Shown piece by piece: positions 1 to 8,099 of a stretch of 64,000 bases of DNA. The stretch comes from CADEED01 sp963842515 (lineage in GTDB: Bacteria; Pseudomonadota; Gammaproteobacteria; Steroidobacterales; Steroidobacteraceae), in contig CAWJGO010000002.1 of assembly GCA_963842515.1 (NCBI GenBank), positions 1,054,001 through 1,118,000 of the forward strand. Direction: 5' to 3'. Position 1 is the stretch's first letter; each line of letters begins with the position of its first letter. The translations under genes and the position numbers were made by a program. The notes under the pieces were generated by a model. That model was not told the origin of the DNA. It ran no database searches and saw only the letters and a program-made list of their open reading frames with translations.

Positions 1-164
1 GATATGTAGAAATGCTCGCAGACCCTTCCCCACAGCATCGCCGTCGGGACATTTCTCCCGCCGCGTTCTTTCTGCGTTTCGTGCAAGACGTAGAGCACGA
101 CGCGCTCCTCGTGCGTGAGCCCATCGCGAACATCCGGAATGCCGGGGTAGCGCATGAGACGCAA
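1..164 (-). CDS. N-terminal fragment of a small unknown protein (runs off the window)
   Basis: Read leftwards, an open frame of about 54 codons runs off the left edge. It translates as a protein-like peptide (MRYPGIPDVRDGLTHEERVV and on to LYVLHETQ) with normal amino-acid composition. I choose a TTG start at 164 because AGGAG lies 9 nt upstream; the in-frame ATG at 155 would put that site 18 nt away. It follows the DUF748-like gene by 40 nt on the same strand, so the two are probably cotranscribed. I do not recognise the family. Confidence 0.55.
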   Translation of the reverse strand, partial: MRLMRYPGIPDVRDGLTHEERVVLYVLHETQKERGGRNVPTAMLWGRVCEHFYI

Positions 165-204
165 TGTTATCGCTCCTGGATCAGGAAAAGGCGCGATCCT
201 CAGA

Positions 205-1398
205 TCAGCTCTTGCCGGGATGACCCGCCTTGGGTCGCTCCTGCCCGCCGGCAGATTCATTGCCTTTCTTTTCAGGGTCCTTCTTTTCAGAGCCTTTGTT
301 CCCGGGCTCATCGTTCGGATCGATGTCCTTCAAGTTCTTCTTCACGTCGCGCAGCGTGATCGACCCTTCGAGCGAGCGCGCAAACGCGCTCACGAATGCA
401 TTGCGCAAAACGCTTGCGATGGTGGCAAAGAGACTGGTCTCGGGATCCTTGATGGTGCCCGAGAACGGAATCCGCGCCGCCACCTGGTCTGCCTGCTTGT
501 TTTCCAGCGCATTCGCCGCAAAGTCGAGCACGCCTTCCCAGACGCGTTTGAGCGCGCTCTGCTCCTCTTCTCCTGAGCGGTAGAGGTCGACGTCCTGCAA
601 GATGGGCTTGGCGTAACCCGTGAATTTTCCGTCGGCGGCCGCGAGCTCCAGGTACAGCTCGAACTTCCCTGCTTCGGCATCGGCCTTGATGTATTCGCGC
701 AGCCATGGATTGACCTGAGGCAGCTGCACTTTCTTCACCTCGAGGTTCACGTCGAAGGTGGGTTGCGCGGCGAAGGCGTTGGCGCTCCCGGCAATCGACG
801 CGGGCGCGCCATCGAGCACTTCAGCGGTAACGCGGAAGTCGGCGAAAGTTTCTTTTTTCGACTCGACGACGTTGGTTAAATTGGAGATCGCGCCGTTGAC
901 GTGACGCGCCTTGATCGCGTCGCTCGTACCGATTCCCGGTGCGAGAAAACGTACCGTGCCCTCTTTCACTTCGATGGTGTTGAAGCGGAAAGGGAACAGG
1001 CGCTCCAGTTGCGTGTTCCAGTTTTCTTCCCTGCCTAACTGTGAGCTGGCTGCCGACTTTCCCTGCACCAGGTTGACCTCCGGCCGCTCGAAAGTGGCTT
1101 CCGAAACGACCGAGCCCTGCAGCAGGCTGCGCCATTGCACCGCCAGGTCCACCCGGTCGGCACGAAAAAACGGAACCGGGCGTGACGCGCCGGTCTTCAC
1201 GATTTCGATGTCGTCGATGCTGTACGCCCCGCGCCAGAGATGAATATCGATGTCGCCCACACGACCATCGTAGGAATCGAGTCCAGCGAGCTGTTTATTG
1301 ACGTAGTCTTCGACCAGATCCGGTAGTGCAATCCGTACCGCGACCAGCAGCAGCACGACAGCCAATACAGCAATGACAATCTTTCGTTTGCGTGTCAT
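205..1398 (-). CDS. DUF748/AsmA-like envelope protein
   Basis: A 397-residue protein with one N-terminal membrane anchor (residues about 7-24, run of Val/Leu/Ala after MTRKRK) followed by a large predicted periplasmic region. The repeated pattern of short beta-like segments (VDLAVQW, PEVNLVQG, VDLYRSG) and the late Ser/Lys/Glu-rich tail match DUF748, an AsmA-related family thought to act in envelope lipid transport or biogenesis. The C-terminal ~40 residues are highly charged and low complexity (Lys/Glu/Gly/Pro). The gene is divergent from the PQQ dehydrogenase. A hairpin with a T-rich tail sits in its 5' leader (1407-1432). Family assignment comes from architecture and motifs; the role is inferred. 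Confidence 0.7.
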   Translation of the reverse strand: MTRKRKIVIAVLAVVLLLVAVRIALPDLVEDYVNKQLAGLDSYDGRVGDIDIHLWRGAYSIDDIEIVKTGASRPVPFFRADRVDLAVQWRSLLQGSVVSEATFERPEVNLVQGKSAASSQLGREENWNTQLERLFPFRFNTIEVKEGTVRFLAPGIGTSDAIKARHVNGAISNLTNVVESKKETFADFRVTAEVLDGAPASIAGSANAFAAQPTFDVNLEVKKVQLPQVNPWLREYIKADAEAGKFELYLELAAADGKFTGYAKPILQDVDLYRSGEEEQSALKRVWEGVLDFAANALENKQADQVAARIPFSGTIKDPETSLFATIASVLRNAFVSAFARSLEGSITLRDVKKNLKDIDPNDEPGNKGSEKKDPEKKGNESAGGQERPKAGHPGKS

Positions 1399-1406
1399 GG
1401 GTCACC

Positions 1407-1432
1407 AATAAAAGAGGCCGCGCGAAGCGGCC
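1407..1432 (-). terminator. Terminator-like hairpin in the 5' leader of the DUF748 gene
   Basis: On the minus strand GGCCGC, a 5-nt loop and GCGGCC (1432-1416) are followed by TCTTTTATT. The hairpin ends only about 9-17 nt before the ATG at 1398. It has the form of an intrinsic terminator, but it lies upstream of a gene and no gene ends here on this strand, so it may be an attenuator or the end of a short leader RNA. Confidence 0.4.
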
Positions 1433-1570
1433 CCCATGTGGATCCAGGTTCGCGCCGTGAAGCGCCTGTTTGCATCCACGCGCATAGCATGGACCTGAGT
1501 GGCCGGTGACCCAAGCGGCGATCTGCCGTAGATTCCGTCGCTCGATTCTTACAAGTTGAGGGGATTCCGC

Positions 1571-3658
1571 ATGAATCGCGCCGACAATTGGCTGGCCTGT
1601 TTCGCATCCGCGGGCGTCATTTGCGCCGGTCTGGCGAACGCCGCCGACGCCGACTGGCCAAACTACGGCGGCGGCGACGCCAAGACTCGCCACTCGACGC
1701 TCACGCAGATCAACCGCAAGAACGTCGGGCAGCTGACGCTCGCGTGGCAATACGACACTGCGGAAAAAGGCGACACGCAAACCCAGCCCATCGTCGTGGG
1801 CCGCACGCTGTTTGGATACACGCCTGCTCACAAGACCATTGCGCTCGACGCCGCGACTGGCAAACAACTCTGGGTCTTCGACTCCGGGCTCAAAGGTGTG
1901 GGCGCGAACCGCGGTCTCATGTACTGGTCGGATGGCAAGACCGCGCGAGTGTTCGCCGCCGTGGACAATTTCGTCTATGCGCTCGACGCGATCACCGGCA
2001 AACCCGCCGCCGATTTCGGCAACGACGGCCGCATCGATTTGCGCCAACACCTTGGCCGGGATCCCGCCACGCAATCGGTACGGCTCACCTCACCGGGCGT
2101 CGTCTATCGCGACCTGCTGATCGTCGGCGGGCGCGTGAGTGAAAGCCTGCCTGCATCGCCGGGGCACATTCGTGCCTACGATGTCAGGACCGGCGCGCTG
2201 CGCTGGAGCTTCCACACCATTCCACAGCCAGGCGAGCCCGGGTACGACACCTGGCCGACGGATGCCTGGAAATACATCGGCGGGGCCAACAGCTGGTCGG
2301 GCATGACGCTCGACGCCAGGCGCGGCCTGGTGTTCGTGCCCACGGGCTCGGCGGCGGCGGATTTCTACGGCGCGAATCGTCTGGGCGACAATCTGTACGC
2401 CAACTGCCTGCTGGCGCTCGACGCCGCCACTGGAAAGCTGCGCTGGCATTTCCAGTTCGTGAAACACGATGTGCTCGATCGCGATCTGCCCTCCGCCCCC
2501 ACGCTGGTAACGTTGCGCGTGCGCGGAAAACCCCTCGACGCGCTGGTGCAGACCACCAAGCAGGGATTTGTGTTCGTGCTGAATCGCGACACTGGCAAAC
2601 CGGTGTTTCCAATCGAGGAGGTTCCCGCCGCGCCTTCCGATGTTCCCGGCGAAACCAGTCACCCGACCTATCTGCGGCCGAAGCAGCCGGCGGCTTATGC
2701 CCGTCAACAATTGACTGCCGATGAGCTCACCACGCGGACCCCCGAAGCGGCCAAATGGGCGCGCGAGCAGTTTGCGCAGCTTCGCAGCGACGGACCGTTC
2801 AAGCCACTGGGCGTGGGCGTCGACACCACTATCTACCCGGGCTTCGATGGCGGCGCGGAGTGGGGTGGCCCCGCCTACGATCCGGAATCAGGGTTGCTGT
2901 ACATCAACGCCAACGAGATGGCATGGCTGGGCTCGCTGGCGTTCAATGACACCGGCCGCAGCACTGGCAAGTCCATCTACCTGCGCGACTGCGCCGCCTG
3001 TCACGGCGATTCCGGCCAGGGATCGCCGCCGCAGTTTCCGTCGCTGGTGGGGCTCGCGAAACGCATGACCCCGGCGGATTTCACCGCGATCGTGCGCAAG
3101 GGCGGCGGGCGTATGCCTGCTTTCACCAACTTGCAGGATGAAGCACTCGCCGCAGTCGCCAGATTCGTGTTCGACGGCGCGGACCTTCCTGCCGGCGAGC
3201 CAGATCATTCGCCGATCAGCCAGGCGTACCGCTTCACGGGATATCGGCGATGGCTCGATCCGGACGGATATCCCGCGGTGGCCATGCCCTGGGGTACGCT
3301 GAACGCCATCGAGCTGTCCACCGGCAAATACGCGTGGCGCATTCCTTTCGGGGAATTTCCCGAGCTGGCGGCGCGAGGACTCAAGGACACCGGCAGTGAG
3401 AATTACGGCGGGCCGCTGGTGACTTCCGGCGGCTTGTTGTTCATCGGCGCCAGCATCCACGATCGCAAGTTCCGTGCGTTCGACAAGAGCACCGGCAAAC
3501 TACTCTGGGACGCGGCGCTGCCCTACTCCGCCGACGCCACGCCCATCACCTACCAGGTGGACGGACGCCAATTCGTCACGATCTTCGCGAGCGGAGGCAA
3601 AGAGCGCGGAGGTTCGCCCGGCGGCGTCTATCTGACGTACGCGCTGCCAGAAAAATAA
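1571..3658 (+). CDS. Exported PQQ-dependent dehydrogenase with inserted cytochrome c domain
   Basis: Quinoprotein alcohol/sugar dehydrogenase of about 695 residues, acting in the periplasm and passing electrons to the respiratory chain. The start is ATG 1571 with AGGGGA 6 nt upstream; the longer TTG reading from 1556 overlaps that site. A Sec signal peptide covers about 1-24. Beta-propeller repeats carry the AxDAxTGKxxW pattern several times. A haem-c site CAACH lies at 474-478, followed by a Met ligand candidate, inserted between propeller blades; the C-terminal part (GGPLVTSGGLLFIGAS, then AFDKSTGKLLW) closes the propeller as in membrane glucose dehydrogenase-like proteins. The substrate cannot be read from sequence. 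No pqq biosynthesis gene is in the window. Confidence 0.9.
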   Translation: MNRADNWLACFASAGVICAGLANAADADWPNYGGGDAKTRHSTLTQINRKNVGQLTLAWQYDTAEKGDTQTQPIVVGRTLFGYTPAHKTIALDAATGKQLWVFDSGLKGVGANRGLMYWSDGKTARVFAAVDNFVYALDAITGKPAADFGNDGRIDLRQHLGRDPATQSVRLTSPGVVYRDLLIVGGRVSESLPASPGHIRAYDVRTGALRWSFHTIPQPGEPGYDTWPTDAWKYIGGANSWSGMTLDARRGLVFVPTGSAAADFYGANRLGDNLYANCLLALDAATGKLRWHFQFVKHDVLDRDLPSAPTLVTLRVRGKPLDALVQTTKQGFVFVLNRDTGKPVFPIEEVPAAPSDVPGETSHPTYLRPKQPAAYARQQLTADELTTRTPEAAKWAREQFAQLRSDGPFKPLGVGVDTTIYPGFDGGAEWGGPAYDPESGLLYINANEMAWLGSLAFNDTGRSTGKSIYLRDCAACHGDSGQGSPPQFPSLVGLAKRMTPADFTAIVRKGGGRMPAFTNLQDEALAAVARFVFDGADLPAGEPDHSPISQAYRFTGYRRWLDPDGYPAVAMPWGTLNAIELSTGKYAWRIPFGEFPELAARGLKDTGSENYGGPLVTSGGLLFIGASIHDRKFRAFDKSTGKLLWDAALPYSADATPITYQVDGRQFVTIFASGGKERGGSPGGVYLTYALPEK

Positions 3659-3661
3659 TCC

Positions 3662-4228
3662 TTACGCTTTCGCGCGCGGTACGAAGGTCAGCGCCACTGA
3701 ATTCATGCAGTACCGCAGGCCGGTTGGATCCGGCCCATCCTCGAACACATGCCCCAGGTGCGCGTCGCAACGCTTACACTCCACCGCGGTGCGCTCCATC
3801 ATCATGCTGTTGTCGACGATCTCGCTGACGTTGGCGCTCGAAATCGGCTTCCAGAAACTGGGCCAGCCGGTGCCGGATTCGAACTTGGTTTTCGAGTCGA
3901 ACAGCGCGGTCTCACAACAGATGCAGCGATAGATGCCGTCCTCATGATTCGCGTTGTATTGTCCGGAGTACGGCCGTTCGGTGCTTTCGTGCCGTGCGAC
4001 GGCGAAGGAATCCGCAGACAACTGCTTGCGCCATTCTTCATCGGTCTTGACGATGCGCGCCACGGTGACCTTGCCGAGGCTCTCGCCCGCGGTTGAAAAA
4101 TTCTCGATCACCACAGTCACCGACTTCGGCTTGTCGGCGGCACGCGCGCAGGCGCCGATGGCGAGCATCACGGGTGTCGTCAATGCGCCTAACAGGAATC
4201 CGCGCCGTGATCTCATTGCCTCGTCCAT
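3662..4228 (-). CDS. msrB: Peptide-methionine (R)-S-oxide reductase MsrB, exported
   Basis: Reduces methionine-R-sulfoxide in proteins. The start at 4228 is set by GAGGAGG upstream; the frame is open further but without a ribosome site. The N-terminus has a twin-arginine-like motif (SRRGFLLGAL) and a hydrophobic stretch ending IGAC, so it is likely exported and perhaps lipid-anchored. Zinc Cys pairs (CICC and CKRC) and the catalytic-region motif GTGWPSF are present, and RYCMNSVAL carries the reactive Cys. It lies 13 nt downstream of the msrA fusion gene on the same strand, so both stereoisomers are handled by one operon. Convergent with the PQQ dehydrogenase, with 3 nt between the stop codons. 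Confidence 0.93.
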   Translation of the reverse strand: MDEAMRSRRGFLLGALTTPVMLAIGACARAADKPKSVTVVIENFSTAGESLGKVTVARIVKTDEEWRKQLSADSFAVARHESTERPYSGQYNANHEDGIYRCICCETALFDSKTKFESGTGWPSFWKPISSANVSEIVDNSMMMERTAVECKRCDAHLGHVFEDGPDPTGLRYCMNSVALTFVPRAKA

Positions 4229-4241
4229 GACTACCTCCTCA

Positions 4242-6029
4242 TCAACCGAACGTGAATGAATAGGCGTCAACGCCCGGGTCGAGGAATTCGATGACGAACT
4301 CCTGCTCGGTGACCGGGCCCTTCTCGCGAATGAGCTGATACAGCCGGTGCTCGCGCACCACACCGTTGCCATTTGCATCTACGTCCATGCCCGCATCTTT
4401 CTTCGGCGGCGCGCCACCGAGGGTGACGCGAAAGCGCACCGGCTTGCCCGCCGTTGCCGGGCCCAGGACTAGGTGAAGGTCGCGCGCCTTGAAACGGAAG
4501 GCGATGCGGCCGGCCGCACCGTCGAGCCGTGCGTGTTCGCGTGCCACCTGCCAGGAGCCGCTCAGCGCCCACTGGTTGAGAGTGAGCGACTGCGGAATCG
4601 CGTAGTTTTTCTTCGCATCGCGCGCGACAGCACCCGGCGAAACGAAGTTTTCCGCGCGCGCGTAGCCCAAGTATGTCTCCGGCGACGCCACGCTTGCCAT
4701 GTCCGCAGGCGCGGCAACACCCTGGCCCGCCGCGTCGTCGAGCGGCTCTGGCAGGTTCTTCGCGCCGGCCTCAATGAGCAGCCGGCGGATCTCGCGCTCG
4801 GATCTCGCGTATTTACCTTCGCCGAAGTGGTGTCCGCGGATCTGCCCCTTCGCGTCGACGAAATAGTGCGCGGGCCAGAACTTGTTGTTGAAGGCCTTCC
4901 AGATTGCGAGATCGCTGTCGAGGGCGACGGGATATTGGATGTCGAACTTCTGGACCGCCGCGCGCACGTTCTCGATGTCTTTCTCGAACGCGAACTCCGG
5001 CGAGTGCACGCCGAGCACGACGAGACCCGAATCCTTGTAGTGGCGATACCAGGCGTTGACATACGGCATCGTGCGCAGGCAGTTGATACACGAGTACGCC
5101 CAGAAATCGACGACCACGACCTTGCCGCGCAGGCTCTCGCGCGTCAGCGGCGCGCTGTTGAGCCAGCCGGTGGCGCCGGTGAGAGGCGGCAGCGGACCTT
5201 CGGTCTTTGACGGACCGCTCGCGCCCTGCGCCGACATCATCGCGCCACCTTCTGCGGGTTTTTCCGCGGCAGCCATCATCATCGCACCGCTACCCACCGG
5301 AGCCGCCGGCGCGGCATTGGTCGCTGCCCGCATTCCCGAGCTCTTCTTCGACGCACTCACGGTCACCGGTACTGCGACGTACAGCGCCGGAAATAGACTC
5401 TGGAAGTTGCGCACCTTCGGAAGATCGTTGATGACGATGTAAGAGTTGTTCGGGTGGTTGATCAGGTAGTCCTGGTGATAGCTCTCGGCTTCGTAAAACC
5501 TTTTCAAGGGATCGACTCGCGTCACGATGCGGCGTGGATATACACCGGCCTTGTCGAGCTGGGCGATATACGTCTCGGCAACCTTCTTCTGGGCCTCGTC
5601 GGCATAGAAAATGGCCGAGCGGTACTGCGAACCCGTGTCGGGGCCCTGGCGGTTCAATTGCGTCGGGTCATGCGCTACTGAAAAGAACACGTGCAGAATC
5701 TGCCCGTACGTAACCTGCGCCGGGTCGTACACAATCTGCACCGATTCGGCATGGCCCGAGTCTCCGGCGCTCACCGATTCGTAGTTCGCGCGCGAGCGCT
5801 CACCGCCCGCATAGCCCGACAGCACGCTTTTGACTCCCTTCAGGTGTTGATAGACGCCCTGCACGCCCCAGAAACATCCACCCGCAACTACCGCCGTCTG
5901 CAGTCCGCCAGGAGCTCCGGTCAGGGGTTGATCGAATGCCGGCGCTGGAATCTTCATTGCCGCTTCCGAGCCGCAGGCATTGACGCTCAGCGCGCCAGCC
6001 AACAGCACCAGGGAAAAGAATCGCAACAT
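4242..6029 (-). CDS. msrA: MsrA-thioredoxin fusion with DipZ-like C-terminal domain
   Basis: A 595-residue exported protein joining three parts. Residues 1-~22: signal peptide (VNAC suggests a lipobox). About 40-215: MsrA, methionine-S-sulfoxide reductase, with GCFWG (catalytic Cys52) and SYHQDYL. About 222-280: Ala/Pro-rich linker containing MMM and MM clusters. About 280-425: thioredoxin fold with a CINC redox site (Cys314/Cys317), the form seen in DipZ/TlpA-like proteins. About 460-595: a beta-rich domain like the C-terminal part of DipZ. The thioredoxin part probably regenerates MsrA in the periplasm, taking electrons from a membrane DsbD-type donor not seen here. Upstream of msrB in one operon. 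Confidence 0.9.
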   Translation of the reverse strand: MLRFFSLVLLAGALSVNACGSEAAMKIPAPAFDQPLTGAPGGLQTAVVAGGCFWGVQGVYQHLKGVKSVLSGYAGGERSRANYESVSAGDSGHAESVQIVYDPAQVTYGQILHVFFSVAHDPTQLNRQGPDTGSQYRSAIFYADEAQKKVAETYIAQLDKAGVYPRRIVTRVDPLKRFYEAESYHQDYLINHPNNSYIVINDLPKVRNFQSLFPALYVAVPVTVSASKKSSGMRAATNAAPAAPVGSGAMMMAAAEKPAEGGAMMSAQGASGPSKTEGPLPPLTGATGWLNSAPLTRESLRGKVVVVDFWAYSCINCLRTMPYVNAWYRHYKDSGLVVLGVHSPEFAFEKDIENVRAAVQKFDIQYPVALDSDLAIWKAFNNKFWPAHYFVDAKGQIRGHHFGEGKYARSEREIRRLLIEAGAKNLPEPLDDAAGQGVAAPADMASVASPETYLGYARAENFVSPGAVARDAKKNYAIPQSLTLNQWALSGSWQVAREHARLDGAAGRIAFRFKARDLHLVLGPATAGKPVRFRVTLGGAPPKKDAGMDVDANGNGVVREHRLYQLIREKGPVTEQEFVIEFLDPGVDAYSFTFG

Positions 6030-6170
6030 GTCGGCTCCTGAGTGTCGAAGTGCCGGGAGTGGTTACGTATGAGACCGGCGCTCCCGATGCATTATTTCGT
6101 GCAGGAGGCCGATTCTGTCACCACTTCATGAGACCCGGCCCAGCAGTCACAATTCCCGGACCGCCCCCGT

Positions 6171-8048
6171 CTAGAGCTCGATTTCGGTTGCCAGCACGAT
6201 GACGCCGCGGGTCGGCATGCGGAAGAATTCCGCCGCCTGCGCGCTGCGACGCTGCAGGAACGCAAAGGCGCGCGATTTCAATCCCGGAAACCCCGGACGC
6301 GGACGCGCGCGCACCAGATGCCAGCCGAGGAAAAACGAAGAGTCCTCGGCGAACACGTTGAGTCCCTGGCGCCGCGCGTTACGCAGGGCCTCACCCACGT
6401 CCGGTGTCTCCATGAAGCCAAATCGCGCGCGCAGGTCAAACACACCGGGAATCAACTCTTCGACCACGACGCGACACAGCGGGTCGGTACGCGGGATGCG
6501 CTGAATTTCAATGTGCAGGATGACGATTTTTTCGTGGTGCACCTTGTTGTGCTCCAGGTTGCGTAGCAGCGCGGTGGGCACAAAACCGCTCTGGCTCACC
6601 AGGAACACCGCGCTACCCGACACCTTGGCGGTGGGCTGCAGCAACTCCGGAAGGCGCTTGATGGGGACGGCACGCTCTTCGAGCTCGGCGCGCAATCGCA
6701 GCCGGCCATCGCGCCAGGTGATGAAGATGGCGAACATCACGCTGGCCAGCGCCAGCGGCACCCAGCCCCCGCTTGCGATCTTGGTGAGGTTTCCCGCCAC
6801 GAAAGCCAGGTCGACCAGCAACATCAGGCCGAACAACCCCGCCACACGCCACACCGGCCAGTTCCACAAGGAACCTGCGACCAGCGCTCCTAACAAGGTG
6901 GTGATGATCATGGTGCCCACCACCGAGGCGCCGTAGGCCGCCGACAGCGCGCTCGAGCTGCCAAAGCCGAGCACGAACACCACCACGGCGATGAGCATGA
7001 AAAAATTGGCGGCGGGCACGTAGATCTGACCATGCGCTTCCGCCGAGGTCTGCAGGACGCGCACGCGAGGCAACAGGTCCAGCTGCACCGCTTCGCGCGT
7101 CACCGAGAAGGCGCCCGAGATGGTCGCCTGCGAGGCGATGACAGTCGCGGCGGTGGACAGCAACACCAATGCCGGCAGCAGCGACTGCGGAGCGAGCGCA
7201 TAGAAAGGATTGGCTATCGGCGTCGCCGACTGCAACAGCAGCGCGCCTTGACCGAAGTAGTTGATCAGCAGCGCCGGCCAGACGAGCACCAGCCAGGCGA
7301 GCTGCACCGGCTTGCGCCCGAAATGCCCCATGTCCGCATACAAGGCTTCGGCGCCCGTGACGACCAGGAACACGGCGCCGAGTATCACCAGCGCCAAGCC
7401 CGGGTGCGCAGCGAATAATTGCACCGCGTACCAGGGGTTCACGGCGGCGAGAACCTGGGGGGCGCGCAGGATTTCCATGGCACCGAGCACTGCGAGCACC
7501 ACGAACCAGAGAATCATGATGGGACCGAACAGGCGCCCCACTCTTTCCGTGCCGCGGCGCTGGATCGCGAACAGCACCACGATGATCCCCACCGTGACCG
7601 GCAGGACCGCGCGCTCGAAGCTGGGATTGAGCATCTCCATGCCTTCGACGGCGCTCAATACGGAAATCGCCGGCGTGATCAGCGCATCGCAGTAAAACAG
7701 CGCCGCGCCGAGCACACCGAGCGCCACGGCGCGGCGCGCCCAGGGCTCGGCGTTGCCGAAGCGCTGCTGCACCAAAGCCACGAGGGAGAGAATGCCGCCC
7801 TCGCCGTGATTGTCGGCACGCATGATCACCGCGAGGTATTTCACGCTCACCACGACCGCCAGGCTCCAGAAGATCAGCGACAGCAGCCCTAACAAGATGG
7901 AAGTGTCGCCCGGCTGAAATCCCGCGGCGCCAAGCGACTCCTTGAGTGCGTACAGAGGACTGGTGCCGATGTCACCGAACACGACGCCGATGGCGCCGAT
8001 CATTGCGGGAGCGAGGGCTTGCGGGGACTTCATACCGGAGGCGCGCAT
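6171..8048 (-). CDS. kup: Kup/Trk-type low-affinity potassium uptake protein
   Basis: K+/H+ symporter of the KUP family, 625 residues, with about 12 membrane segments and a cytoplasmic C-terminal tail. The hallmark GDIGTSPLYALKE lies near the N-terminus, and the tail contains the conserved region around FGFMETPDV. The start is ATG 8048, with an in-frame ATG at 8033; neither has a strong Shine-Dalgarno sequence. Divergent from the CPA2 antiporter gene, 51 nt away, so two K+-linked transporters share a control region. Confidence 0.95.
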   Translation of the reverse strand: MRASGMKSPQALAPAMIGAIGVVFGDIGTSPLYALKESLGAAGFQPGDTSILLGLLSLIFWSLAVVVSVKYLAVIMRADNHGEGGILSLVALVQQRFGNAEPWARRAVALGVLGAALFYCDALITPAISVLSAVEGMEMLNPSFERAVLPVTVGIIVVLFAIQRRGTERVGRLFGPIMILWFVVLAVLGAMEILRAPQVLAAVNPWYAVQLFAAHPGLALVILGAVFLVVTGAEALYADMGHFGRKPVQLAWLVLVWPALLINYFGQGALLLQSATPIANPFYALAPQSLLPALVLLSTAATVIASQATISGAFSVTREAVQLDLLPRVRVLQTSAEAHGQIYVPAANFFMLIAVVVFVLGFGSSSALSAAYGASVVGTMIITTLLGALVAGSLWNWPVWRVAGLFGLMLLVDLAFVAGNLTKIASGGWVPLALASVMFAIFITWRDGRLRLRAELEERAVPIKRLPELLQPTAKVSGSAVFLVSQSGFVPTALLRNLEHNKVHHEKIVILHIEIQRIPRTDPLCRVVVEELIPGVFDLRARFGFMETPDVGEALRNARRQGLNVFAEDSSFFLGWHLVRARPRPGFPGLKSRAFAFLQRRSAQAAEFFRMPTRGVIVLATEIEL

Positions 8049-8099
8049 TCTAGAGCCCGCAGCGCCGCAATTTGTGTCAATTCGGGTACCCTCGCGCGT

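Noticed and set aside
205..576. ORFs on the + strand at the left end
   Set aside because: Antisense shadows of the DUF748 gene with Arg/Ser/Pro-rich, low-quality translations.
8019..8099. Longer N-terminus for the CPA2 antiporter
   Set aside because: The codons before 8100 overlap the kup start region and are not membrane-like; ATG 8100 begins a typical N-terminus.
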